A DNA stretch of 64,000 nucleotides from Adiantum capillus-veneris (lineage: Eukaryota; Streptophyta; Polypodiopsida; Polypodiales; Pteridaceae). Numbering within the stretch: position 1 is the first letter of the stretch; every line of letters starts with the position of its first letter. The notes under the pieces were generated by a model. That model was not told the DNA's origin. It did not search any database and saw only the letters and a program-made list of their open reading frames with translations. The DNA lies in the NCBI GenBank assembly GCA_014529385.2, contig CM043962.1:128287470-128351469 (forward strand), written 5' to 3'. The translations under genes and the position numbers were made by a program. Below are positions 1-11,100 of this stretch, piece by piece.

Positions 1-733
1 CTCAATATTATGCACGATGGTTCTAATGGCCATATTGTCTCATGGAAGGTCACCATGGGTTTGAAAGTTCCAATTTTCGTAAAGAAAAGGTGAATTTGGG
101 TTATCCTTCTTGATAAAGGCGGGAACAAAAATGAGCCGTCCGTGATGAAAAGAGATCTTAATTAGATGAATTACACTAACTCAATAATAAGCACCAATGT
201 AGAGACATATCACTAGAGTTTTGATCAGCATCGAAATTTGTGTATAGAAAAGCACATTATAAAGATGGAGAGGAGCATGTAGATATTGTGAGTGGCATAA
301 GGAGGTGCATATTGAATTCTGAATAAGTGTGCATTCTAAGTGGCAAGTTACTACACATGTCTATGACTATCAAATGTTATAGATGGTATGCCTTCTAACA
401 CAAGTGTGCGCTTCATGTGACAAGGTATTACACATGTCTATAATTGGCATGAATGCTGTGCATGCATTTACATGGATAAATGGTAGAGTAGTCCCATGGA
501 TGTAGCAATCTAGGCTGTCATCCCTACAATACTTGCATCTAGAGTCTATAATTGTGACACTAAAAAATGGTTGTAACTTCCCCTACAAGGTCTCAAGGTT
601 TTATGAGGTGTGAGATACAAGCTCTTCCCTTGTAAGTTCCCCTACAAGGTCTCAAGGTTTTATGAGGTGTCAGATACAAGCTCTTCCCTTGAAGACTATA
701 CCAGCAGGTGTGAGAGAAATCTATTGGGACAAC
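1..733. other. left flank, no gene recognised
   Basis: AT-moderate sequence without a convincing reading frame. Short open frames here have no recognisable domain. It is the site into which element A inserted: the five bases at 729-733 (acaac) resemble the five bases after the 3' LTR (accac, 15027-15031). The only structure seen is a 59-bp direct duplication near 573-690. Confidence 0.6.
573..690. repeat. two-copy 59-bp direct duplication
   Basis: The phrase cctacaaggtctcaagg begins at 582 and again at 641, and the flanking bases match on both sides, giving a period of 59 bp. The second copy differs by a few substitutions. It lies just upstream of the 5' LTR of element A. A simple local tandem duplication is the likeliest explanation. 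Confidence 0.8.
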
Positions 734-1360
734 TGTCACAACCCAGTGACGTGGCTGCCTTGTACACACACAGACATCCTCCCCTGGCTGGCTGAAATGG
801 GGACCCTGCTGAACTGCTGACATGGCACTGCAGTACGGAAACCCGGAAAATGCGGCGCAATGCTGACGTGGCATGTACGGACCCCAGTGATTTGCGGCGG
901 AATTTCAGGCTGATGTGGCTGATCGTACAGAATTTCTACGGCAGCTTTTGGGCCTGTTTTGGCTACGCAATGCTGGGGAAAGAGCTACGCAAGCTTTCTT
1001 TAATTTAATTAAGCTAGCTTGTGATAGGACTTGATTTATTCTTGTATGCTTTTTATGGGAAGCTTTTGGGGCTCTGCTTTTAGCATCCCTTGCAAACCTA
1101 TATTAGTGGCTTGGGCTCTCACTTCTGGGAGCATTTGGACGCAGAGTCTGAGAGTGAGTCCCGACCACTCCCTTGTACTTTTGAGTTGCAGATTAATACA
1201 AAAAGAAATACGGAAAGGGGGCCTGTCTTTGGGGCCAATATCTCTAGGCACGGAACTCCGCCGGGCCGTGTCGAATCAATTGTGAACTGTGAATTGTTTT
1301 GAAGTAAATTCTTGTGGTGTCACGGTAGAATCTTGACTTGGAGTGTCCAAGTCTGTTACA
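734..1360 (+). repeat. 5' LTR of element A
   Basis: 627-bp copy matching 14402-15026 end to end; starts TG, ends CA. A TATA-like stretch (cctatatta) lies near 1098-1106 and the sequence around 1200-1260 (aaagaaatacggaaaggggg) is shared with LTRs of C, D and E, marking one LTR family. This copy would supply the promoter for the element. Confidence 0.9.
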
Positions 1361-1361
1361 C

Positions 1362-1374
1362 TGGTATCAGAGCA
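1362..1374 (+). other. primer-binding site of element A (initiator Met tRNA type)
   Basis: The sequence tggtatcagagca follows the 5' LTR after one spacer base. It is the complement of the 3' end of plant initiator tRNA-Met, the commonest primer of plant LTR retrotransposons. Confidence 0.9.
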
Positions 1375-1424
1375 CAACCGATTTCTCTCCTACCGGGAAA
1401 TCCGATCCTTTTTACGTGACACTT

Positions 1425-1668
1425 ATGGCTTCAGATAGAGATCAATCGACTTCCTCTGCATCCGGAGATGGGGGAAGAAATCATGAAGGGGATTCACGCG
1501 AGGAGCATGGCCCGCCTCGGCCTACTCAGGAGGAGCTCGAAGAGATGGAACGTCAACGATTGATTGACGATGCAACAAAGATGATGCTAAATTTTGCGAA
1601 GGACCCGAAATTTGCAAAATTTATGAGCCATACCTCCTTCAATGAGGTGCACTCACAGTGGCGGCAAA
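1425..1668 (+). pseudogene. element A gag, N-terminal part before nested insertion
   Basis: Open frame from ATG 1425 (MASDRDQSTSS) up to the insertion point of B. It matches the start of gag in element C (from 19010), including the segment with ATKMMLNFAKDP. The true frame ends at 1668, where B enters. Residues after that (to 1769) are LTR sequence of B read through and not Gag. The acidic, low-complexity start followed by a helical region is usual for this Gag family; its job would be capsid assembly around genomic RNA. Confidence 0.85.
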
Positions 1669-3112
1669 TGTATCCGGCCCGTGGGGCGGTAGACTTTGGC
1701 TTTCACCCGAAATTCTTTACTTTAGACACACAGAGAGAACGTGCAAAGGAAACCTGCAGCAGGAATTAACACTTAAGTACACACACAGCTCGGAAGCTAG
1801 AATGCTCCGAGCAGACGCCGACAACCTGTAGGCCCCAAAATTGGCGCCCCTTTCGGTATTTCTTTATACTTTGAGAGGGTAAATTACAAAGTAGAGTCCT
1901 GGGAATCCTTTACCAATATCCCGCTAGATTCCACCTGTTTTGGCCAAATTTCAACAGCATAACAGCCCCAAAATTTGCGCGAAACCAATTCCCCTACTGG
2001 AACTCACTTCCACTGGCATAAACCCTTTGATTACTGCCCAAAAACAGTAAATTCAGCAGGCTGTATTTACTTGTTTTTGCCCTGTGTATAGCCCCAAACA
2101 GTCCCCTAACTGTCCTCTGCCAGTGGGGCACTATTCTCAATGGTTCGAGCGTCCGTATGGCTGAAAAACAGTCAATTTACAGCGCATACACAGCGCTGAA
2201 ATCACATCTGTACAGTGAGGTTATGACCCTCACCGGTGCCTGCTTTGGAGTAGCAGTTAGCTACCCCTGTTCCTGCTCAAGGAGGCTCTTGCCTCAGCAC
2301 AAAAGCATGAACCCACACAGCTGTACATCAGTCAAATGAAGAGCCCTCTTGTGGGGCATCACATAACTGCATGTAGGGGAGAGAGAGCAGTGTGTAGCGT
2401 GCAGGGCATCACTCCTAGCACCACATTGTACATGAGAGGGAAAGAAAGCACTCCATAGCTCTTAACCTGTGACAAATGCAAAATGAGGCCTCCCTCAGCT
2501 AGAAATTCAGTGCCCTTTTTTCTGCGTGAGGCAAGTACACAAGAAAGTGCCACTTGGGACATTTACAAGCATTTGCCCGTTTCGGGGTTGCCGCCTAAGA
2601 ATCTCCCGACTGGTTGGCCAATTGATTTTGCGGACAGAGTTGTAAAGTGTTCCCCTGGTCATACCGAAGGCAATGACGTAAACGCATTTCACGGCCCAAA
2701 TAGCAGTTCCCTAATTTTTAGGAGGTGCTTCCATTGGGCTCCCACAGGTCATTTGACCATCTATCCTCATTGGGACCGCATCCAAAAGTGCAATGTGGCC
2801 CAACTGTCGGATACTTTCTGTTGGTGATCCCACCTTGACTTTATGCCTTTATTGAGTTCTCTTCCTAATATCCACCAACTTGCTAAGTGCGACGGGGGGA
2901 CCTACATGATCTTGCACTGAGCCTAGACATCCTCTTACTATACAAATTCCAGTGCCGAGCAAATTCCCATCGACGGGTGAAACTACCGTTTACATTGGAC
3001 ATACAATGTCCGACCATTTGCAATGTTAAAAAGAGGGTCTCAAAAATAAAACAAAAATCATTGGAAAGAAACCAGCAACTAAGGTTAGAAATAGCCATGT
3101 CCTCGTGACATA
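1669..3112 (-). repeat. 3' LTR of element B (left copy)
   Basis: About 1.44 kb matching 7644-9112 nearly throughout; for example cggcccgtggggcggtag and tcccaccttgactttatgcc occur in both. Read on the - strand it starts TGTCACGAGG and ends at the A/B junction. No good polypurine tract is visible next to it (3113-3150). Small open frames inside it (2157-2339, 2483-2827) have no domain and also occur in the other LTR copy, so they are not called as genes. Confidence 0.88.
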
Positions 3113-3201
3113 CTTTATCATCGCATGTATCCGCAAGAAAGGTAGTACACATAGATATAGATGACTTAATGAGACCTTCATACTTTTGTCATTTCCATCT
3201 A

Positions 3202-3744
3202 TTACACTGAATTTATATGTACATTTGATGTTCTAGCTCTATCATTACCCCTCCTTTGCACACGTTGGGTTGGGGCATAAGTAGGTTGTAACCCAAAGGC
3301 TTCAAGGTAAAGCTGCAATACATTTGGTGACTCTGACAGTTCATGCTCTTCCATCCACTTTGCATGCATAGGCAGATAGTTCTTGAACTTCACCAAATAG
3401 CATCTTGCAACTTGTCCTTTAACTTTCCTGTCCTTATGTGCCAAAACTTGCTCAGGTACCAGGATCTCATCAAGTTCCTCAACTTTTGGTTGATCCTCAT
3501 CTGGCATATCTTCTGGCACATCACCAACGAAGGGTCTTAGAAGACTCACGTGAAACGCATTATGAATCTTCCACGCATCAGGCAATTTCAGCCTGTAAGC
3601 CACATCGCTGATCTTGTCAAGCACTTGAAAAGGCCCATAGTAACGCATACTGAGCTTAGGAAACAGCCGTTCCTTGCCCTTCATCTTCTTTAACCTTGCC
3701 TTTTCGAACCTTAATAGTACCCAGTCACCAGGTGATAACAACAA
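3202..3744 (-). pseudogene. element B integrase C-terminus with chromodomain
   Basis: 181-codon open stretch. It begins with a basic region, then the GPY/F-type motif (RYYGPFQV) about residue 35, the conserved HNAFHVSLLRPF, and a chromodomain-like end (YLVKFKNYLPMHAKWMEEHEL) that aligns with the chromodomain of A and C. Chromodomains of this type steer the integrase to particular chromatin. It ends at 3202, shortly before the 3' LTR. About 60 residues that should link it to the catalytic core are missing at the 3744/3746 junction, so the polyprotein is broken there. Confidence 0.88.
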
Positions 3745-3745
3745 T

Positions 3746-4460
3746 TCACGACGTGACGATCAACAGCCTTTTTCTGCTTTGCCTGAGTCTTCTTGTCCTT
3801 TGTATGCAAAATGGGAGGAACCTTTTTGCCCACTTGCCCTTATTATTTGACACATAGCTTTTCAGTAGATCTAAGACAATTGAATTAGCCTCTTCTGATT
3901 GTCCATTAGTTTGTGGATGAAACGAAGATGAGAACTTGAGCGTAGTGCCCATGCTCTCAAACAATCCTCTCTTGAACAAACCGGTCATGCGAGGATCACG
4001 ATCACTGACAATCGATTGTGGCATAACATGGTACTTAAACACATTGTACATGAAAAAGCGTGCCATCTGATCAAATTTTATCTTCCTCTTGACAGGGATA
4101 AAATGGGCCTGCTTGTTGAACCTGCAGATAATGGTCCATATACCATCATTCCCTGTTGGCGTTCTTGAAAGATCAAAGATAAAGTCCATAGCAATGCTTT
4201 CCCATGGCTTATCCGGAATTGGCAGTGGTTGTAACAACCTTGGTGCCTTTTGCTTGTCAAACTTGACCTTTTGGCAAATTATGCATGCTTGCACAAAGGC
4301 ATCCACATCCTCCTCAAGGTAGGCCAATAGAAGAATGTCTCTACCGCTTTAACTGTCGCATCAATACCACGATGCCCTGCATACGGTGGGATATGATTCT
4401 CTTCCATGACCTTACGTCGCAATGGCCTAGTGACACAGTCTGCCATGCATCATCATAAAA
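3746..4460 (-). pseudogene. element B integrase zinc-binding and catalytic core
   Basis: The CxxC half of the HHCC zinc finger (CIICQKVKF) is followed by the DDE core. First Asp is in AMDFIF, second in VSDRDPR, Glu in NGQSEEAN: all three catalytic residues are present, unlike A and C. The HH half of the zinc finger, upstream near 4330-4400, is in broken frames. After KWAKRFLP the frame leaves the integrase sequence because of a deletion. It would have joined cDNA to host DNA. Confidence 0.88.
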
Positions 4461-4667
4461 CCATCTCTGAGGAGGTAGTGCTCATGAAATCAACTTTTCC
4501 TTTAAGAGACTAAAAGCTGAAATCTCTTTTTGGGTACATCTGAAAGTGACCTCTTTCTTTTGCAAAGCGTGAAGAGGTGATGCTATCTCTGCAAAATTCC
4601 TGATAAATAGTAGGAACACAATCCCAAGAAGCTTCTGACATCGTGCATAGTCTTCAAGTGTGGCCAT
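4461..4667 (-). pseudogene. element B RNase H remnant with large deletion
   Basis: The tether region (FAEIASPLHALQ, then FRCTQKEISAFSLLKEKL) aligns with G, but directly after it the sequence jumps to the region that in G lies about 510 bp further on (the DGFMMMHGRL segment before the integrase zinc finger). The whole RNase H core, including all its acidic catalytic residues, is missing. Element B therefore could not remove the RNA strand after first-strand synthesis. Confidence 0.82.
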
Positions 4668-5250
4668 GTCTTAATAGCTTCGACCTTTGCGGGATCCATT
4701 TTGACACCATCCTTTGAGACTATGTGGTCGAGAAAGTGGATCTCTTCGAGGAAGAATTCACTTTTCTTAGGATTGACAAGTAACCTGTGATTGTGCAGCT
4801 CTTCGAACACAATGGTCAAGTGACGCCTATGCTCCTCTTCATTCTTCGAGTAGACTATCATGTCATGGAAGAACGTCCCAACAAACTGTTAATGAGAGCG
4901 GAAAATCCGGTCCATCATTTTGTTAAACGTGGAAGGAGCATTTGCTAGACCAAACGGCATCACTAGAAACTCATAAAAGACCAAATGTCGTTCTAAATGC
5001 AATCTTGTGTACATCCTCTGGCCTTATACGAATCTGATGGTACCCACTCTTAAGGTCTATCTTGCTGAAAATTGCAGCACCCTTTAAACGATTGAGAATA
5101 TCATCAATTCTAGGAATAGGAAACCTATTCTTGATGGTATTCTTTTTTAATGCACGGTAATCAATACACATGCGCCATGAGCCATCCTTCTTCTGCACTA
5201 GGAGCACTGGGGAGCAAAAGAAGAACTAGGCTGAATCAGCCCCTTCTCTA
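4583..5250 (-). pseudogene. element B reverse transcriptase
   Basis: Classic Ty3 RT blocks: [52 protein letters not shown], then LTNAPSTFN and the catalytic block. A stop (near 4890) and a frameshift (near 4970) break the frame. The catalytic block reads FFHDMIVYS (4847-4873), so the first Asp of the F/YxDD motif is His. In element G the same position is Asn. In known RTs both aspartates bind the catalytic metal ions, so this copy is inferred to be inactive. Confidence 0.88.
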
Positions 5251-6132
5251 ATAACTCCTCAACCTGGCCCATAATCTCTTTCTGTTGCGCCCGCTAACCC
5301 TGTAGGGAGGTCTATTTAGTGGGCTACACCCTGGCACCAAATCTATCCGATGATCCTCAGGTCTCTCTGGCGGCAATTGCGACGGTAATGAATTAGAAAA
5401 ACAGTCACTAAACTTTTGCAAAAATGCTGACCTTTCTTTATTTAACACAGATAAATTTGATTGATCATTATCTGAGACATCACGTGCAAAAATCAAGTAC
5501 ACAGAAAGATGATTCTTTATTACAGAAGTGATAGCAGAAGCAGATACAATAGGGACAAACTCCCCTTTGAGCTTAACATCCAAAACATGAGTTTTGCCCC
5601 TATGCTGAAGGGTGATCGTCTTGCTGAAGGCATCCAGCACGCCATGCACTCTGAACATCCACGGAATTCCAAGTAGCGCATCGCACTCTTCCAATGGCAT
5701 GATATAGAACTCTTCTGTGTCCACATACGACTGAATATGCAAACGCAGCTTTCCAATAATGGGAGTAACACACTCTAAGTGGCCAGGACAAGCCAACCCT
5801 GCCTCTGCTATGTATCCCATCTCTTCAGATCTGATGCCCAGCTTCATAGCTAACTCTGGTGAGATATCAAAGAAGATGAGTGCCGTCTGATTCCTAACTT
5901 TACCCCATGCCCTGCATAACTCACTGGCATCTGTACTGGGCCTATCACCCACCATGTCTGGCACCAAACCTGCCGTGGGTTTAGGCTTCTTGTCTTTCTG
6001 GTCTTCTTTATCATTTGAGTCAGCTGGTCTTTTCCTTTGTGGACAATTGGTAGCAAAGTGACCAGGCTGCTCGTATATAAAGCATTTGTTTTCAGCCATT
6101 AGGACCTTCTTTTCCTCGAGCGACTTGCACAC
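5248..6132 (-). pseudogene. element B zinc knuckle, protease and start of RT
   Basis: A 295-codon open frame. The knuckle reads CFIYEQPGHFATNC, so the second Cys of the CCHC motif is Tyr. The protease follows, but the active-site loop is deleted: LIFFD runs straight into ISPELA, seven residues (the G-A-K-A-N-F part) shorter than in G. Downstream blocks conserved in the family (RLHIQSYVDTEEFYIMP, CDALLGIPW, LKGEFVPIVSAS) and the pre-RT linker LPSQLPPERPEDH are present. The protease should cleave the polyprotein; without the loop it cannot. Confidence 0.85.
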
Positions 6133-6134
6133 AA

Positions 6135-7585
6135 AAGGCTGGCTTTTCTGTTTCTTTGCCTACGCTCCAGAAGTCCCGGCTGAATCCTCGTCTTTGGTGG
6201 CCTTTTCTGATCCCTGTGACGCTTCAGGAGCTGTTTTCACAAAGGGCTTCTTCGCTGAATTTTTCTTTTGCTACCCTTCTTTCTCATTGCTCAGAAACCC
6301 ACCGTCCTCTCCTTTCAACAAGGCAAGACCAGTGTTCGCAACTTCCATAAGCTAAGTGAGGGTAGCCATTCTGTTCTTGGTATAGTAATCACGAAGCCCT
6401 TTAGGCAGCCCACAACAATACTTCTCTTTCTGCTCTGTCAATGACACAAATTTGTAGGAGGTCACTGAAAGTAACACTTTACGAAACCTTCGATTGTACT
6501 CCAGCAAGCTCTTGCATGTAGCCAAGTAAGCTGGTGCCAATCTGTCATGACGTCGGCTTCAAATTCATTTGACAGCCAAGGAGATGCAAACATTTGCTTC
6601 AAGTAAACCCAAGTGGCGGGTGCCTGTCCTTGCATTTAACAATGTCGTCCACCATGTAAGCGCATTGTCCTTTAAGAAAGTGGCAGCTTTCCTTACTTTA
6701 GAGGCCTCTGTAAAATTCCTTCCTGTATAAGCTGCATCAAACTGCTTGAGGAAAGTGAGAGCCTTTGCTTTATCCTCGAAGCCACTAAAAGTGCTGAACT
6801 TTACAACTGCACCACCTTCTTTGTCAGTTTTGGGCTTCTCTAGTGCCCCCAAGTTGTCATAAGGAATGGTCTGCAACGTGGGCACTGTAGTAGGCATGAT
6901 CGCTGCATAACGATGCTACCATACATGGGATTTGGCATCATGCCTTGCATACCCCCAAACACTGTTCCTAGCATGTATGGCTGACTTCCATGCGCATAAC
7001 CAGCCATACTTTGGAACACTGATCCACCCCCGAAATACCCAGGATGTACCGTGGCTGGTGGAAAAACTGGGTGCATTGCCTGGTAACCAGTTTCCTGTCC
7101 ATTCAAGACAGCATGCGGGCTCTGAAAGGTGGCGGGTTGAATTGGCATAACCTGTGGAATAGGCGTTCTAGCCACGTGTTCAAGCACGGGAGGAACCTGT
7201 TTTGGAGCCCCTGACTCCGCAACGTGCGAGTGTTCCCTATCCTGCCGAGTCGCATGAAGTACTTGGGCTTGAGCCTCAACAAGCTCTGTACGCGTTGTAG
7301 GTTGCCTATTTTGCTGTTGCACTCGTGGCGTTTGCAAGAACTCCATAAACCTTGGATTCTGCACCAGTTGCGAAAAGACATTCACCACGGCAACTGAGTC
7401 TTGAACGTATCATCCTCAAGTTGCCCAGTCATAAAGCCCTGTACTACTCGAGGGACATACACATCAATAGGAGGTACAGACTGACGTGGCCGTGAGCTCT
7501 CGCCAATCTCGAACACCATAGGGGTTTCTTGTCTGTCCTTGGAAGAGGAACCCTCTTCCATAATGCCCTTCCCTTTGTCGGCCAT
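6135..7585 (-). pseudogene. element B gag, frameshifted
   Basis: Starts at ATG 7585 (MADKGKGIMEEG). It is spread over at least three frames: 7382-7585, 6840-7388 and 6352-6897. Recognisable blocks shared with G include QNPRFMEFLQTPR, the Gly/Pro/Met/Gln-rich stretch (VHPGYFGGGSVFQSM), FDAAYTGRNFTEASKVRKAATFLKD at the capsid-like domain, and the EKYCCGLPKGLRDYYTK end. The frameshifts make it a pseudogene. Role: RNA packaging and particle assembly. Confidence 0.87.
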
Positions 7586-7643
7586 AGTGTAATCCCGCGT
7601 TCATGTACTTTGTGTCTTTACCCAAAACAACCGAGTGGAACCT

Positions 7644-9112
7644 TGAAACCGGCCCGTGGGGTGGTAGACTTTGGCTTTCACCCGAAATTCTTTACTATAG
7701 ACACACACAGAGAGAACGTGCAAAGGAAACCTGCAGCAGGAATTAACACTTAAGTACACACACAGCTCGGAAGCTAGAATGCTCCGAGCAGACACCGACA
7801 CCTTGTAGGCCCCAAAATTGGCGCCCCTTTCAGTATTTCTTTATACTTTGAGAGGGTAAATTACAAAGTAGAGTCCTGGGAATCCTTTACCAGTATCCCG
7901 CTAGATTCCACTTTTTTGGCCAAATTTCGGTAGCATAACAACCCCAAAACTTGCGCGAAACCAATTCCCGTGCTGGAACTCACTTCCACTAGCATAAACC
8001 CTCTGATCCCTGCCCAAAAACAGTAATTCAGCATGCTGTATTTACTGGTTTTTGCCCTGTTTTCAGCCTCAAACAGTCCCCTAACTATCCTCTGCCAGTG
8101 GGGCACTATTCCCAATGGTTCTGGTGTCCGTATGGCTGAAACAGTCAATTTACAGCGCATACACAGCGCTGAAAACGCACCTGTACGGTGAGGTTATGAC
8201 CCTCACCGGTGTCTGCTTCGGAGTAGCTGTTAGCTACCCTTGTTCCTGCTCAAGGAGGCTCTTGCCTCAACACAAAAGCATGAATCCACACAGCTATACA
8301 TCAGTCAAATGAAGAGCCCTGTTGTGGGGCATCACATAACTGCATGTAGGGGAGAGAGAGAGCAGTGTGTAGCGTGCAGGGCATCACTCCTAGCACCACA
8401 CTGTACATGAGAGGGAAAGAAAGCACTCCATAGCTCTTAACCTGTGACAAATGCAAAATGAGGCCTCCTCAACTAGAAATTCAGTGCCCTTTTTTCTGCA
8501 TGAGGCAAGTACACAGGAAAGTGCCACTTGGCACATTTACAAGCATTTGCCCATTTCGGGGTTGCAGCCTAAAAATCTCCTGACTGGTTGCCCAGTTGAC
8601 TTCGCGGCAGAGTTATAAAGTGTTCCCCTGGTCATACCGAAGGTAATGACGCGAACACAATTCATGGCCCAAAATAACAGTTCCCTAATTTTTAGGAGAT
8701 GCTTCTGTTGGGCTCCCACAGGTCATTTGACCATCTATCCTCATTGGGACCGCATCCAAAAGTGCAATGTGGCCCGACTGTCGGATACTTTTTGTTGGTG
8801 ATCCCACCTTGACTTTATGCCTTTATTGAGTTCACTTCTTAGTATCCACCAACTTGCTAAGTGTGACGGGGGGACCTATATGATCTTGCACTGAGCCTAG
8901 ACACCCTCTTACTATACGAATTCCAGTGCGACCAACTTCCCGTCTGTGGGTGAAACTACTGTTCACATTGGCCATACAATGTCTTACCATTTGCAACTTC
9001 AAAAAGTGGGTCTCAAAAATAAAACAAAAATAATTGGAAAGAAACCAACAACTAAGGTTAGCAATTGCCATGTCCTTGTGACATTGTTAACAACTACCAC
9101 GTCGTTGTGACA
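7644..9112 (-). repeat. 5' LTR of element B (right copy)
   Basis: About 1.47 kb, the pair of 1669-3112. On the - strand it ends GGTTTCA at 7644. The next bases, AGGTTCCACTC, partly resemble the primer site of element G (tggttccatcgacggga), so the same tRNA may have been used, with decay. The outer end carries 28 bp (9085-9112) that the left LTR lacks, and these repeat the terminal motif gtgaca. Confidence 0.88.
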
Positions 9113-9117
9113 GCAAA

Positions 9118-10450
9118 CCACAGAACCACCCCTCAAACGGGCACTCAAGAAACCTCCTACTTCAAGGATGTATACAGAGCAAGAATTAGAAGAGGTGATT
9201 GATACATGGATTTCTCAGCTTTTTGACGCGCAGAACAAAGCAGAAAAGCACGACAAAAAGCAAAAGAAAGGAACTGACTTCCCGGGTTATTTGGGTCGTC
9301 AGTCTACATTTGCATTGGCAAGAAATCGGAAGAAGCGTGTTCGATTTCAAGGAGTACCCACTTCTTCTTCTTTTTCTTCTTCTTCGAGTCCTTCTAGCTC
9401 CTCTGACTCGAGCGAAGAAGACAAAAAAGGGAAAAAGCAAAGCAAAAAGCAAAGCTTCGGAAAGGGCAAGAAAAAGGCAAAGAAGTCTAAATCTCGCCCA
9501 GTTGTTGACAGTTCTACAGAGGACTCGTCCCTTCAAATACTTTGGACTCTGATGAGAGCAACTTTTATGCAAAGAAGAAGAATTTCTATAAAGCCAACCA
9601 GTATGACTTTCTGGAAGATAAAAGCAAGCACGTCCGAGGGTTGAAGGAAGGTGGACAGTCAATTAAATTTGACACGTTTTCTAGATATAGAGATGCTTCG
9701 AAGGCTTTGGCTTTCATACAACAGTTTGACATAGCTTTCTCTGGAGGGCGTTACTCAGAGCACTCCAAGATTCGGAGGGCTACCTCTTACTTCAAGGGAA
9801 ATGCTCAAACTTGGTGGTCCACGCTTTTATTGAACAAGACGGCGCCAGTTAAATGGCTGAAATTCAAAAGGCTTTTTATTTCTTCTTGGCTGACTCGAGA
9901 GTACGAACGCGATATACGAATTGCTTGGAACCATCTTCGGATGACCAAGAAGGATACATTGGACGCATATTGCGAGAGATTCTGGAGCTCTTTTCTACCA
10001 GCCTCTTCATTTAAGCAGATCTTGTTCAAAGAACAGATTGAGCGGTTTACCTTGGGACTTTCTACAGAGATTCGAGATCACTGCTTAGAGCAAAAGTTAG
10101 ATTCCATTCAGGAACTGATGAGTCATGCGAAACGGGGTTTTGCCATTCACTCAGGCAGTTTGACCTACCCCACATATGAAATCATGACGCAAAGGACCGA
10201 ACAGACTTCGAACAATGAAAGTAGAAAGAGGAAGAGCAACCCAGAAAAGAAAGAAAAGGATGCACGACCCAAACTCACTCCCCGAGAGAGAGCTCTTTAC
10301 ATCAAAGAGGAGAAATGCTTTGGATGCAGAGAAACTGGGCACATCTCCGCGAAGTGTCCTAAAAGGGTACCGAAAGAACAGAACGACAAGGATGAAGACA
10401 GGCCAGAGCGTTCGAAGCAGCTGAGGTACGTGGACGAAAAGGCAAGATGA
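9118..10450 (+). pseudogene. element A gag, main part after nested insertion
   Basis: Gag resumes just after the target duplication. Segments: YTEQELEEVIDTWISQLFDAQNKAEKH with DFPGYLGRQSTF (9168-9330), a Ser-rich then Lys-rich linker (9360-9500), then, one frame over, the capsid-like domain (9542-10150) with NAQTWWSTLL and HLRMTKKDTLDAYCERFWSSF, and a CCHC knuckle CFGCRETGHISAKC (about 10318-10360) in standard spacing. A shift near 9530 and the loss of continuity into pro make it a pseudogene. Knuckle cysteines and His are all intact. Confidence 0.9.
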
Positions 10451-10454
10451 AAGC

Positions 10455-11100
10455 ATGACTGGTTCAGATTACATGGGTACTGACCCAAGCACGATTGATG
10501 AGAGTACAGAACTTTGTCGAGCATGGGGCAAAGTGAAAGACCAAGAAGCCATGATCTTCTTTAATGGAGGAGCCAAGGCTAACTTCATTTCACCTGAATT
10601 GGCAGCGCGGCTCGAGATCACACCCGATCGGATGGGACCACTAGCAGAGGCAGTTCTAGCGGCACCCGGCAAGGACGTAGCCATTACACCTGTCATTGGC
10701 AAACTTCGGTTGCATTGTCATGGGTATTTGGAACACGAGGACTTCTACATAATGCCTTTGGAAGGTTGTGATGTCCTCCTTGGAATTCCTGGTACCACAA
10801 GAACAACACCGTGGTCAACTATCGGGCGAGAAAAGCGACTTTGACTACAGAGAAGGGCCGAACCATTGTACTTGATGTAAAAGTTAAGCTCGAGTCTGTC
10901 CCTATTGGATCAGCTTTGTCCGTTTCAAAATTAATGAAATCCAGTCTGTTTGTTTACTCGATCTTCTTGAGAGAGTTGAATGATGAGAATAGGAGAAATA
11001 TGTTTGAACTTGATAAAGAATGCCAAGATTTTCTCCACTCATGCCGATTGCTTTTCAGAGGGCCTGCCAGGCGAGTTACCACCCTCTCGTCCTAAGGATC
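10455..11100 (+). pseudogene. element A aspartic protease region
   Basis: Two overlapping frames (10455-10844, 10811-11095). The active-site block is MIFFNGGAKANFIS: the catalytic Asp is Asn (codon AAT at 10563-10565), and the next residue is Gly and not Ser/Thr. Following blocks (GKLRLHCHGYLEHEDFYIMP, GCDVLLGIP) align with C, E and G. The frame shifts near 10800. Such a protease would process Gag-Pol; this copy is inferred inactive. Confidence 0.87.

Larger units (their letters stand above)
1669..9112 (-). mobile_element. Ty3/gypsy chromovirus B, nested in element A
   Basis: A complete - strand LTR element sits inside A's gag. Left boundary starts TGTATCCGGCC, right boundary ends GTTGTGACA, and the 5-bp target duplication gcaaa is perfect (1664-1668 and 9113-9117). 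Reading right to left: 5' LTR, gag, CCHC knuckle/protease, RT, damaged RNase H, integrase, chromodomain, 3' LTR. Its proteins are closer to element G at the right end of the window than to A, so it is a different lineage that jumped into A later. It is defective: frameshifts in gag, a deleted protease active site, most of RNase H missing and an altered RT catalytic motif. Confidence 0.93.

Noticed and set aside
2157-2827. Small + strand open frames (60-114 codons), with similar ones at 8115-8312
   Set aside because: They lie in both LTR copies of element B, without domains, and are not conserved as frames.
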